From Xaviernesmea oryzae (GTDB lineage: Bacteria; Pseudomonadota; Alphaproteobacteria; Rhizobiales; Rhizobiaceae): DNA of 64,000 nucleotides. Positions within the stretch are counted from its first letter, which is position 1; the number at the start of each line of letters is the position of its first letter. The position numbers and the translations under genes are program-made. The notes under the pieces were generated by a model. The model had not been told where the DNA came from, searched no databases, and saw nothing but the letters and a program-made list of their open reading frames with translations. This document shows positions 55,843 through 64,000 of this stretch, one piece after another. Location: positions 62,001 through 126,000 of the forward strand of contig NZ_FOAM01000016.1 in assembly GCF_900109605.1 (NCBI RefSeq), written 5' to 3'.

Positions 55843-57549
55843 TCAGTCGACGGAAATCGCCCCCGTTTCCCGGTCAATGGTGAAATCGGCAGAGGGCAGC
55901 CCTTCCGCATAGGCGGACATCATGCGGAAGAAGCGACGAAATTCGGCCTGGGCGGAGCCTTCGGGCCAGTCGCCCGCCGCAAACGCCTGGGCCAGCGCAT
56001 GATAGACCGACATTCTGTCCGGCCCGATTCTGTCGACGCCGAGATCGCCGCCCATGCGCAGACGATACCAATCGCCTAAAAGCTCCGTTGCCGGCAGGTC
56101 GGCAAGCGCGGGGCTGACGAGAGCCTGCTTGTCCGGGTCACCCGGCATCACCACCGCAATTGCCTGAGGCTCGCTCGTTTCGGCAAGCCAGGCGAGGTCT
56201 GCGAGCTTCAAGCGCCTGATCGCCGCGGCCATGGCGGGCGCCCAGTCGCGCTTGAGATAACGGCGCGTGGCGATCCTGCCGATATGGGCACTAAGAAACT
56301 CGCCATAATCCCGCGCCTCCAGAAGAGCACCGGGATCGAGCCCGTCTTCGGCAGCCTCCCTGGCATAGAGCCGCATCAGCCTTGGGTCCAGCGCAAGTGC
56401 ATCAAGGCGGATGGTCTCGACCGACACGGCACATGCCTGCACCGTCACGATCTTGTAGGCAGGCGGAAAGCCGCACAGCGCCGGTACCGCGATATTGGTG
56501 AGAACGCGGCCCGAGACGCGCGCCTGTGCCGTGTCGTTGACATGAAGATGGCCGCTGAAATGCAGGTCGATGCCCGCCTGGATCAGTGCCGCCGCCACCG
56601 TGTCGGGCGGCACGCGCTTGACCATCTCCGTCTCGCCAAGCAGCACGCGCTCATCCTCGGCAGTGCCATCCAAAGGATCGACGACAGGATAATGCGAGAA
56701 GGCGAAAAGCTGGGCGCCGTCACGCAGCGCCGCCTCGGCAATTTCCGTCATCCAAGGCAGGAGAAACGGCTTGTGGATCAGAAGCTCCGCCCATCCGGCA
56801 TTGGTGCTGTCGGTATAGTGCATGTCGGCGCGCCGCTCGCCCGGCGCCAATGGCACGAAGACATTGGCGTCGATCATCAAAAAGCGAATGCCGGGCACCG
56901 GCTCCACCAGATAGGATGCATCCATCAGCCACGCGCGTCGGCCGCCGCAGGCAGACGTGACTTCGTAGCGCCGGGCCTCGGGAGCGGGATTTGTGCCGAA
57001 GGGGGTCTGCCAGCCAGCAGCATGCTCGGCGGAAAAAAAGCCGAACGCACCGAGTTCGGTAAGTCCCTGCGGGCTGCCGAGGCAGCGCATGGCTGGCGAT
57101 AGCGTCACCGACCGCGCCTGCGGGTCCCGCCGCTCGGGATCGCTGGTCACCAGGCCATAACCCCCGGAAGCAGTCAGGAAGCGCTTGGAGCGATGGCGCC
57201 CCTCATCAGCGAAGACGTCATGATTGCCGACGGTGAGGAAAATGCGCAGGCCGAGCCGTTCCGAGGCATCCTGAAAAACGGCCCGAGCCGCGCGCCGGGC
57301 AGGCTCCTGCCCGTCATCGCTGTAATCGCCTGTGATCACCACATGGCGGATGCCGCGCGCGGCCACATCCTCGAGCGCATGCTCAAGCGCGGCCTTGCTC
57401 TCGTTGAAAGTCCGCGTCGACCGCATCGTGTCGGCCAGGAGCCGCACGTGCAAACCCTCTGGCGCATCCGCCAAACCATGGTCGGCCTCGATATCGTGGA
57501 CGTGAGCGTCCGACAGAACGGCGAAGCGAAAGGGAAGCGCCGGCGACAT
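55843..57549 (-). CDS. Calcineurin-like metallophosphoesterase
   Basis: A 568-residue phosphoesterase. The di-metal motifs are all present in order: SDAHVHD (5-20), GDYSDDG (~70), GNHD (~105), SHYPVVD (~290) and GHLH (~325). The N-terminal ~340 residues form the catalytic domain; the last ~200 are helical and unassigned. There is no signal peptide. Substrates of the family include phosphoproteins, nucleotides and cyclic nucleotides; a role in degrading a cNMP or a lipid-linked intermediate would suit the context but is speculative. It is convergent with the cNMP-binding gene (16-bp gap). Confidence 0.86.
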   Translation of the reverse strand: MSPALPFRFAVLSDAHVHDIEADHGLADAPEGLHVRLLADTMRSTRTFNESKAALEHALEDVAARGIRHVVITGDYSDDGQEPARRAARAVFQDASERLGLRIFLTVGNHDVFADEGRHRSKRFLTASGGYGLVTSDPERRDPQARSVTLSPAMRCLGSPQGLTELGAFGFFSAEHAAGWQTPFGTNPAPEARRYEVTSACGGRRAWLMDASYLVEPVPGIRFLMIDANVFVPLAPGERRADMHYTDSTNAGWAELLIHKPFLLPWMTEIAEAALRDGAQLFAFSHYPVVDPLDGTAEDERVLLGETEMVKRVPPDTVAAALIQAGIDLHFSGHLHVNDTAQARVSGRVLTNIAVPALCGFPPAYKIVTVQACAVSVETIRLDALALDPRLMRLYAREAAEDGLDPGALLEARDYGEFLSAHIGRIATRRYLKRDWAPAMAAAIRRLKLADLAWLAETSEPQAIAVVMPGDPDKQALVSPALADLPATELLGDWYRLRMGGDLGVDRIGPDRMSVYHALAQAFAAGDWPEGSAQAEFRRFFRMMSAYAEGLPSADFTIDRETGAISVD

Positions 57550-57560
57550 CCAACCTGCCT

Positions 57561-58655
57561 GTGCATGACCTCATAATGGGTCAGATGTTTCGCACAGGCC
57601 TGAAGAAAATGCGACGGCACGTCTCGCCTCATGCCCTGCTTTTGGCTAGCATGTGCCAAAACAAGGCTGTTCCAGAGGAAAAATCTTCATCGGGATCTTC
57701 TAAGAGAGACGAGAGGGAACGGCAATCAAGGGAAACAGCTGATGATGCGAAACAGAGCGGACAGGCGGGCGAGACCAGTTTGGACGCCCTTCCAGCCTGG
57801 CATCACGGCAGTTGCGTGCACAGAGTGACGGATAGCGGGTTCAGAGTTAGGTTCTGGGGCGTTCGCGGCAGCCTGCCGGTGTCGGGCGCCGAATTCCAGG
57901 CCTATGGCGGCAACACGATCTGCATCGAGATGCGCTGCGGCGACCGATGTCTGATCTTCGATGCCGGCTCCGGCCTGATGCCGGCCGGCGTGGCACTGAA
58001 GGCCGAGGGACTGTCGCGCTTCGACCTCTTCTTCACCCACAGCCATTACGATCACATCATCGGCCTCCCCTTCTTTCCGCCGATTTTCGACCGAAACGCT
58101 TCGGTCACCTTCTGGTCCGGCCACCTTGCCGGGCGGATGAGCACCCATCGCATGATCGGCGAATTCATGCGCCCGCCCTGGTTTCCCGTCGAGCCGGATA
58201 TCTGCTGCGCGGCGTTGCGCACCCGGGATTTCAGAGCCGGCGAGCCACTCGCTCCGGCGGACGGGATCACGATCCGCACCGGCGCGCTCAATCATCCGGG
58301 CGGCGCGGTCGGCTATCGCGTGGAATGCGGCGGACGGGCGGTGGCCATGATCACCGACACGGAGCATGAACCCGGCACGCTTGACCCGACCGTGCTGGCG
58401 CTGATCGAGAAGGCCGATCTGTTCATCTACGATGCGAGCTATACCGATGCGGAGATGCCGCGTTATCGCGGCTATGGCCATTCCTCCTGGCAGCAGGCGG
58501 TGCGGCTGGCGCAGGCGGCGGGCGCTGCACGCGTCGCGCTGATCCACCATGCGCCGCTGCGTACCGATCGCGAGCTCGATGCCATCCATCAACAGGCACA
58601 GGCAACCTTCGACGGCGCCTTCGTCGCCCGCGACGGACAGATCCTCGATCTCTAA
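57561..58655 (+). CDS. MBL-fold metal-dependent hydrolase (start uncertain)
   Basis: A metallo-beta-lactamase-fold hydrolase. Its conserved part begins at FRVRFWGVRGSLPVSG (about 57837). The metal motif THSHYDHIIGL (HxHxDH) and downstream MITDTEHEPG and ALIHHAPLRTD are intact. The fold is close to the phosphodiesterase-like GVRGS subgroup. The open frame starts at a GTG only 12 bp from the divergent metallophosphoesterase start. The first ~85 codons are polar and unlike the family, so the true start is probably nearer 57825 (GTG). Substrate unknown. Confidence 0.8.
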   Translation: MHDLIMGQMFRTGLKKMRRHVSPHALLLASMCQNKAVPEEKSSSGSSKRDERERQSRETADDAKQSGQAGETSLDALPAWHHGSCVHRVTDSGFRVRFWGVRGSLPVSGAEFQAYGGNTICIEMRCGDRCLIFDAGSGLMPAGVALKAEGLSRFDLFFTHSHYDHIIGLPFFPPIFDRNASVTFWSGHLAGRMSTHRMIGEFMRPPWFPVEPDICCAALRTRDFRAGEPLAPADGITIRTGALNHPGGAVGYRVECGGRAVAMITDTEHEPGTLDPTVLALIEKADLFIYDASYTDAEMPRYRGYGHSSWQQAVRLAQAAGAARVALIHHAPLRTDRELDAIHQQAQATFDGAFVARDGQILDL

Positions 58656-58765
58656 CGGGCCGCTGGCCGCAGGCCTATGACTGCAGGCCTGTGGCCGTCC
58701 CGATAGAATCGGGCTGAAGTCGTACGCAGTACGATGCTATGATTTTGTTTCTGCAACGGATTTTT

Positions 58766-58790
58766 CCGAAAACCGGTTACCACTTTTCGG
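58766..58790. repeat. Inverted repeat between convergent genes
   Basis: CCGAAAA-N11-TTTTCGG is a perfect 7-bp stem lying between the MBL-hydrolase and deacetylase stops. With the flanking CCGGTTACCACTTTTCGG and TCCGATGCCCTA it looks like a rhizobial intergenic palindrome. It could end both transcripts. Confidence 0.4.
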
Positions 58791-58799
58791 TCCGATGCC

Positions 58800-59558
58800 C
58801 TATGCGGATGCCCTTGGTGGCAAAAAATCTGCCAGCGTCTGCCAGCGGCATGCCGGATGCGCCGAGGTGACGGCGAACAGCGTTTCCAGAAAAGACCAGG
58901 CCGCCGTATCATGCACCAGATGATGCGTGAGCAGGCCCATGCTGCCGCCCTTCTCAGCCATGCGCGCCAGCCGCATCGCGATGTCGGAAAAGAGCACCTC
59001 CTGCGGCCGTCCACCGCGTGTGCCATGCCAGTCGATCAGGTCGACATGCGTGTTGATCAGCGGCATCGGCCCGGCCGTCTCATCGCCATAGACAGACAGC
59101 GCCTGGAAACCGAGCGCGGCAAGGGAGGGCAGCAGCGCCGCATCGATGCGGTTCCAGGGCGGCACCAGCACAGGCAGCGCCCGTGCGCCGTAATGCGCAC
59201 GCAGCCGTTCAAGCCCGGCCCCGAGGCTGTCAAGAACCAGCCCCGCTGGACGCTCAGGGCCCAGTTCCTGCTTCTTCACCCCATCGGACGCGTGGTTGGC
59301 ATGATCCCAGCCGTGAACCGCGACGGCCACGTGTGCTTCGCCTGCAACCAGATTGCGCAGGCTCTCCTCCTCATGGGCGGGAATGACGGCGAGCGTCAGC
59401 GGCACGGCATAACGAACGGTCAGATCCACCATCCGTTCGAGCGCCGGCGTCGCCGCCACGGCATCGTCATCACGCAGCCAGAGCGGGGCGACGGCGCGGC
59501 GCGCATGCCAGCGGTCGAGTTCGCGCAGCAAGGGATCGGCAGCAGAGGGAAGCGGCAT
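58800..59558 (-). CDS. Polysaccharide deacetylase-like protein
   Basis: A 252-residue NodB-fold (carbohydrate esterase 4-like) protein. PLWLRDDDAVAATPALERM has the metal/catalytic aspartates, HGWDHANH the metal histidines and PVLVPPWNRID the third conserved loop. No signal peptide is visible, so it may act in the cytoplasm or on an undecaprenyl-linked sugar. The last residues approach the convergent MBL gene. It likely trims N-acetyl groups from a glycan built by the nearby transferases. Confidence 0.83.
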   Translation of the reverse strand: MPLPSAADPLLRELDRWHARRAVAPLWLRDDDAVAATPALERMVDLTVRYAVPLTLAVIPAHEEESLRNLVAGEAHVAVAVHGWDHANHASDGVKKQELGPERPAGLVLDSLGAGLERLRAHYGARALPVLVPPWNRIDAALLPSLAALGFQALSVYGDETAGPMPLINTHVDLIDWHGTRGGRPQEVLFSDIAMRLARMAEKGGSMGLLTHHLVHDTAAWSFLETLFAVTSAHPACRWQTLADFLPPRASA

Positions 59559-59848
59559 GCTGAAAGGTCCTTGGGCAAGGCGGCAGAAAACGCCTCCGCA
59601 ACATCTGATCCGCGCTGGATGCAGAATGTCGCGACACTTGGGATGTGCTGCATGCGGTTTATCGACATCGCTGCCGATCCAGGGCGCATGCAGGGCGAAA
59701 CAATCAGACGGGTTCTATCTCGTTTGCCTTAACGAAGAGCCTGTCAAATGTCGTCGAACGGCGCAAGCCGTCGCAGTACAGAAAGGCTTGCCACAGATGC
59801 GACAGACAGCACAAAACCGCCCGGCAATTCGTCCCCGCCGCTCCTGCC

Positions 59849-60946
59849 CTATGAAGTCCGCGAACAGGAAGGGGCGACCAGCGGAAGAAGAAGCCGGTCC
59901 AGCCGCTCGGCCGCATGATGGAGCTGGCGCTCGTCGGTGACGAAGGCGCGCGCCCCCGCGCCAAGACGCATCCGCAAGACGTCGTCGCCCAGAAGCCGGT
60001 CGAGCGCCTGCGCATAGGCATCGATGCTCCCTGCCGGCGTCAGAAGACCGGTGCGTTGCGGGATCACCACCTCCGGCACGCCGGCAATCGCCTGGGCGAC
60101 AGCGGGAGCGCCGACGGCCGCCGCTTCGAGATAGGCCAGCCCATAGGCCTCGCCGCAGCCGGGCCAGGCATAAAGCGCGGCCGACGACAGGATCTCGGCC
60201 ACCCGCTCCGGCGTTTGCTCGCCCGCAAAGGTCACCCGGCTGCCATAAGCGGCAAAGAGCGCGCGCACCTCCGCCTCCAGAGGGCCGCCGCCGACGACCG
60301 TCAACCGCCAGTCTTCCCGGCGCAGCTGGCCAAGGGCTTCGGCCAGAAACCGGAAGCTATCCATCTTATCGCCCGCGCGCATCATCGCCACAGCCACCAT
60401 GTGGCCGGGCTGGGGCGCGGGAGCACGGGCGAGGAAGCCGGCCGCCTCGATGAACGGAAAAAGCCGCGCCACGCACGCGCCAGGAACGTGATCGACAAGG
60501 CCGACCCGGTCCCGCTCGGTGATGCAGAGATTGAGCGCAGCCTGGGCGATGCTATCGCGCACCTGCGCCTGCGCGCCGCGCCATTCATCCCGGTCGCGCC
60601 GGGCCGAATAAGAGGCTTCGGCGGTCACATAGGGAATGGCGAAGCGACTGGCGATCGCGGGGCCGATGCGGTCGGGCGCCTTGTAATAGGGATGATAGGT
60701 GAACCAGAGATCCGGTGTGCCCTGTTGCTCATAGAGGCGGATGAGCCGCGCAATCTCGTCTTCGGCAGCGCTCTGGCCCTCGCGCAATACCTCGGGTGTA
60801 CGGGCAAAGGCGCGCAGGGTCGAGGCGACGGTGACGCCATGCCCGCGCGCCGAGAGGGCGGCGATCAACAGCCGCCCCATCAGCCGGTCTCCGGAGGGAA
60901 CGGGATGATCGGGCGATTTCAACGGCGCATAGAAGGCGATCTGCAT
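59849..60946 (-). CDS. GT-B glycosyltransferase (GT4-like)
   Basis: A 365-residue enzyme beginning MQIAFYAPLKSPDHPVPSGD. LTVVGGGPLEAEVRALFAAY and GEAYGLAYLEAAAVGAPAVA supply the donor-sugar site with an E-x7-E-like pair. The ATG at 60946 was chosen because the upstream 55 codons are unlike the family. It lies on the minus strand, as does the deacetylase gene 290 bp downstream; the two could be co-transcribed. The 290-bp gap holds only a short ACGGC-GCAA-GCCGT stem. Confidence 0.85.
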   Translation of the reverse strand: MQIAFYAPLKSPDHPVPSGDRLMGRLLIAALSARGHGVTVASTLRAFARTPEVLREGQSAAEDEIARLIRLYEQQGTPDLWFTYHPYYKAPDRIGPAIASRFAIPYVTAEASYSARRDRDEWRGAQAQVRDSIAQAALNLCITERDRVGLVDHVPGACVARLFPFIEAAGFLARAPAPQPGHMVAVAMMRAGDKMDSFRFLAEALGQLRREDWRLTVVGGGPLEAEVRALFAAYGSRVTFAGEQTPERVAEILSSAALYAWPGCGEAYGLAYLEAAAVGAPAVAQAIAGVPEVVIPQRTGLLTPAGSIDAYAQALDRLLGDDVLRMRLGAGARAFVTDERQLHHAAERLDRLLLPLVAPSCSRTS

Positions 60947-61109
60947 GGCAGGTGATCTAGCGCAGACCGGAGCAAAAGGCCAAGCAGCCGCCGCTGCCCT
61001 AAGCGAAAATCCCCGACCCGCCGAGAAAGCGCCCGGCGCAGGGGAACTGTCGCACCATCGCCTTGTTGGAGGCCCGCCAAGGAAACCAAAGATCATCAAG
61101 GAGAATCTC

Positions 61110-61943
61110 ATGTTCTATACGGATGGACGCCTTCAGTTTCCGGTTCGGGTCGAAACGCCGGATCCGCAATTCGCGCGCGCACTCCAGCAGGCGATAGGCG
61201 GCGTCGAGGGCGAGATCCGCGTCGCCATGCAATATTTCTTCCAGGCCTGTGGCGCACGCGGCAATCCGAAGTTCCGCGATCTCCTGATGAACACGGCCGC
61301 CGAAGAACTCGGCCATATCGAGATGCTGGCCACCGCGGTGGCGTTGAACCTCGAAGGCGCCCCGGTGTCGGTCAAGGAAGAGGTCGCAGCCGATCCGATC
61401 GGCGGCGCCGTACTTGGCGGGCTCAATCTCAAGAATATCCTGTCGTCAGGCCTTTCGGCCATGCCGGTCGATTCCGACGGCGTGCCCTTCGACATGTCGC
61501 ACATCTATGCCAGCGGCAATATTGCCGCCGACATGACCGCCAATGTCGCAGCCGAATCCACCGGTCGCGTGCTGGCCGTCCGCCTCTACAATATGACGAA
61601 CGATCCCGGCATGAAGGAGATGCTGTCCTTCCTGATCGCCCGCGACAGCATGCATCAGAACCAGTGGCTGGCAGCGCTGGAGGAACTCGGCGGAGCCAAG
61701 CAGGTCTTCCCCATTCCCAATTCCTTCCCGCAGGAGATGGAAAAGACCGAGTTCAGCTATGCCTTCCTCGGCTTCCAGGCCGATGGCAGCGCGCCCGTCG
61801 CCGGCCGCTGGTCGCAGGGACCTTCCGTCGATGGCAAGGGCGAATTCACCGCTGCGCCGATGTCGCCGCTCGGCGAGAAGCCGATGCTCGGCCCGGCAAA
61901 GCCGATGAGCGGCGCGCAGAACGAGCAGATCCAGCCGCTCTGA
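61110..61943 (+). CDS. Manganese (non-heme) catalase
   Basis: A 277-residue dimanganese catalase that breaks down H2O2. Metal ligands are all in their family positions: Glu35, Glu66, His69, Glu148 and His181, the same numbers as in the Lactobacillus plantarum enzyme. The ATG has AAGGAG 7 bp upstream. It stands alone, ahead of a strong hairpin. Substrate H2O2 is also a product of the sarcosine oxidase and dioxygenase pathways in this window. Confidence 0.94.
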   Translation: MFYTDGRLQFPVRVETPDPQFARALQQAIGGVEGEIRVAMQYFFQACGARGNPKFRDLLMNTAAEELGHIEMLATAVALNLEGAPVSVKEEVAADPIGGAVLGGLNLKNILSSGLSAMPVDSDGVPFDMSHIYASGNIAADMTANVAAESTGRVLAVRLYNMTNDPGMKEMLSFLIARDSMHQNQWLAALEELGGAKQVFPIPNSFPQEMEKTEFSYAFLGFQADGSAPVAGRWSQGPSVDGKGEFTAAPMSPLGEKPMLGPAKPMSGAQNEQIQPL

Positions 61944-62004
61944 AACACACGCTAAGGTGCCGCATCGTTCCCACCGGATCGACGCAGCACTTGAAACGTC
62001 ACGT

Positions 62005-62036
62005 CTTGCCGGGCGCTGGCCTTTTCGCCCGGCAAG
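62005..62036 (+). terminator. 11-bp hairpin after the manganese catalase gene
   Basis: CTTGCCGGGCG and CGCCCGGCAAG form a perfect 11-bp stem around a 10-nt loop, 62 bp after the catalase stop. There is no T-run, so factor-dependent termination or mRNA protection is more likely than intrinsic termination. The remainder of 61944-62307 contains no gene I can support. Confidence 0.5.
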
Positions 62037-62307
62037 CACGGATGCCTGCCGCAGGTCAGGGCACCTAGGCGCAGAGCATCAACAGGCTTTGCCAAAGGCG
62101 CATGCCTGTTCTGCCCAAAGCACAGAGCTGCGCCCCTTGACCGTCTCATCGAAAAGTCGAGATCTAAGGACAGGTTAAACGGCAGGCACGTCAGGAAGGC
62201 GAGCATCGCGATCTCGTTTGACCCAAGGTTGCAGCAGAGGATGGCCGACCGCTTCGCCCCATCCGAAGCCGTGCTCAAACGCTGCATGAACCGGCACCGG
62301 AGGCCGC

Positions 62308-63717
62308 ATGACCGACAGCCGTACCACCGACCAGGATTCCACCATTCTCGAAGAACCGCTTTCCGATCCCATCAGCAAGGCTATCGCCCAGCCGGGACAT
62401 GGGCCGGCCGGCCGTCAGCGGATCGTCATCGTCGGCGGCGGCTTCGGGGGACTCGCCTGCGCACAAGCGCTTGGCAATGGCGAGGCGGAGGTGACGGTCA
62501 TCGACCGGCGCAACCACAATCTGTTCCAGCCCCTGCTCTATCAGGTTGCCACAGCCGCGCTGTCACCGGCCGATATCGCCGAGCCGATCCGGCGCACGCT
62601 GGGGCGCTTCGAAAATATCCGCGTCATGCTGGCCGAAGTCACGGGCATCGACACGCTGCGCCGCCTCGTCAAAACCGAGGAAGGCATCAGCGTCCCCTAC
62701 GACACGCTCGTGATCGCCATCGGCTCGGTCTATAATTATTTCGGCCATGACGAATGGCGCGATCTCGCACCAGGGCTGAAGACCATCCACGAGGCGCGCC
62801 AGATCCGCCAGAGGTTGCTCACCGCATTTGAAAGAGCGGAACTCGCCGAAGACCCCGAGGAGAAGAAGGCGCTTCTGACCTGCGTCGTCATCGGCGGCGG
62901 CCCTACAGGTGTCGAGATGGCCGGAGCGATCGCCGAACTCGGCCGCTTCATGATCACGCATGATTTTCGCGCGCTGGCATCGGATCATTTCAGCGTCATT
63001 CTGGTCGAGGCCGGGCCCCGTATTCTGGCGCAGTTTCCCGAAAAGCTGACCGACTATGCCCGCCAGACACTGGAAAAGGCTGGCGTAACCGTGCGTACGG
63101 GCGAAGCGATCGAAGCGATTGCCGCCGACCACGTGGTGATCGCCGGCAGGACGCTGAGAACCGGATGCGTCGTCTGGGGCGCGGGCGTCAAGGCCTCGCC
63201 GGCGGCACGGTGGCTGGGCGTGGAACCGGGGCCGGGCGGGCGTCTGCCAGTAGAGGCCAATCTCGCCGTCAAGGGTGTCGATCACGTCTATGCCCTGGGC
63301 GATACCGCGCTGGGCCAGGGCGAGGATGGCAAGGCGCTGCCCGCGCTTGCCCAGGTTGCCAAGCAGCAGGGCCACCATCTCGGCCGTGAACTGCGCCGCA
63401 TCGGGCGCGGACCGGATCAGGTGCGTGCCTTCCATTTCCACAATCGCGGCAACACGGCGGTGATCGGCCGAAATTCCGCGATCTTCGATTTCGGCCGCTG
63501 GACACTGAAGGGCCGCCTGGCCTGGTTCCTCTGGGCGCTGGTGCATGTGTATCTTCTCGTCAATTTCGAGAAGAAGCTGCTGGTCAGCATCCAGTGGCTC
63601 TGGCGCTACCTCACTCGCCAGCGCGGCGCCCGCATCATTGACGAGGAAGCGCTCGGACTGGAGGTCGACCGGAACGGACAGCCGGCAGCCACGCGCACAC
63701 AGTTGCAGCCATTTTGA
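62308..63717 (+). CDS. ndh: Type II NADH:quinone dehydrogenase
   Basis: A 469-residue flavoprotein that passes electrons from NADH to quinone without proton pumping. QRIVIVGGGFGGLACAQAL (from about residue 37) is the FAD motif and CVVIGGGPTGVEMAGAIAEL (about 192-211) the NADH motif. The C-terminal WFLWALVHVYLLVNF and an amphipathic tail give membrane attachment. The N-terminal 35 residues are a non-conserved extension. GGAGG lies just before the ATG. Confidence 0.92.
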   Translation: MTDSRTTDQDSTILEEPLSDPISKAIAQPGHGPAGRQRIVIVGGGFGGLACAQALGNGEAEVTVIDRRNHNLFQPLLYQVATAALSPADIAEPIRRTLGRFENIRVMLAEVTGIDTLRRLVKTEEGISVPYDTLVIAIGSVYNYFGHDEWRDLAPGLKTIHEARQIRQRLLTAFERAELAEDPEEKKALLTCVVIGGGPTGVEMAGAIAELGRFMITHDFRALASDHFSVILVEAGPRILAQFPEKLTDYARQTLEKAGVTVRTGEAIEAIAADHVVIAGRTLRTGCVVWGAGVKASPAARWLGVEPGPGGRLPVEANLAVKGVDHVYALGDTALGQGEDGKALPALAQVAKQQGHHLGRELRRIGRGPDQVRAFHFHNRGNTAVIGRNSAIFDFGRWTLKGRLAWFLWALVHVYLLVNFEKKLLVSIQWLWRYLTRQRGARIIDEEALGLEVDRNGQPAATRTQLQPF

Positions 63718-63880
63718 TGGGGTAGAAAGCCATAATGGTCTCGACGCCCTGTCCAATGCGGTAGGCGGCGGGATCGGGAAGATCCGTCAGACAGGCCATG
63801 CGACACAAAGCCTTCGCCGGCAGCCGCCTCATCCGGCCGCCATGCTATAAACCTCGGCGCTATGTTGCCGTCTCCTTCAG

Positions 63881-63901
63881 GGCCGCCTTGGAACGGCCTT
63901 T
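63881..63901 (+). terminator. Possible terminator after ndh
   Basis: GGCCG-CCTTGGAA-CGGCC followed by TTT forms a 5-bp GC stem about 165 bp after the ndh stop. The T-run is short, so this is a weak call. Confidence 0.3.
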
Positions 63902-63946
63902 CGAAAAACACTGTCGCCTGCGGTCCGATGTGGCGAACGCACGTTT

Positions 63947-64000
63947 CTAGCTCAGGCCCTTGGGCAACTCCTCGATCAACAGCCGCACCTCGATCAGCGA
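63947..64000 (-). CDS. C-terminal tail of a gene entering from the right edge
   Basis: Reading leftward from the window edge, 17 codons (SLIEVRLLIEELPKGLS) end in a TAG at 63947-63949. The frame is open and has the local codon bias. It is too short to identify; the real gene lies beyond the window. Confidence 0.35.
   Translation of the reverse strand, partial: SLIEVRLLIEELPKGLS

Overview
The window is GC-rich and almost fully coding. Long spurious open frames run opposite most genes. The gene content points to an alphaproteobacterium of the Rhizobiales, most likely a Rhizobiaceae relative: an Urt urea importer with the long form of UrtB, a liv/bra amino-acid importer carrying a small DUF6867-type membrane protein, heterotetrameric sarcosine oxidase, an HWE histidine kinase, and degenerate rhizobial-style intergenic palindromes. 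This assignment is inference from gene families; there is no rRNA or other marker gene here. I saw no tRNA, rRNA, insertion sequence or CRISPR array.

Layout. 1-3200 (minus): the urtA-urtB end of a urea ABC operon whose remaining genes lie off the left edge. 3431-5840: an MFS transporter and a divergent LysR regulator with an operator-like dyad between them. 5922-10251 (plus): a two-gene signalling operon, an NCS1-transporter/histidine-kinase/receiver fusion followed by a LuxR-type response regulator. 10341-13434 (minus): a MOSC protein and a secreted RTX/NIDO protein. 13819-19365 (minus): a branched-chain/broad amino-acid ABC operon (livH-M-G-F, DUF6867, binding protein). 19690-24808 (minus): soxBDAG. 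25179-27779: a DUF2793 protein, a single-domain response regulator and a Crp/Fnr regulator. 28079-32548: an SDR, a dioxygenase-esterase fusion, a DUF3833 protein and an aminotransferase. 32658-37321: a 50-residue membrane peptide, an HWE kinase, another lone response regulator and two methyltransferases.

37606-41979 holds a DUF3095 protein with cyclase-like motifs, a nucleotide-sugar dehydrogenase and a class III nucleotidyl cyclase. 42106-48121 (plus) is a peptide-type ABC importer. 48220-60946 is a glycan-flavoured neighbourhood: three overlapping or abutting glycosyltransferases, a very unusual ABC-exporter-like protein whose nucleotide-binding domain has lost every catalytic motif, a free-standing cyclic-nucleotide-binding protein, a metallophosphoesterase, a metallo-beta-lactamase-fold protein, a polysaccharide deacetylase and a fourth glycosyltransferase. 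61110-63717 carries a manganese catalase and a type II NADH dehydrogenase. A gene tail enters from the right edge.

Two candidate new systems stand out. (1) The pseudo-ABC protein (52289-55132), with its three repeated post-Q-loop-like segments, sits between a glycosyltransferase operon and an intact cyclic-nucleotide receptor; two cyclase-fold proteins lie 11-18 kb upstream. This could be a cyclic-nucleotide-linked surface-glycan assembly or export module. (2) The NCS1-type transporter-sensor kinase and its LuxR partner lie beside urtAB, and a perfect 16-bp palindrome lies about 100 bp upstream of urtA. This could be a transporter-like receptor controlling urea or other nitrogen-compound uptake. 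Both links are inferred from context only.
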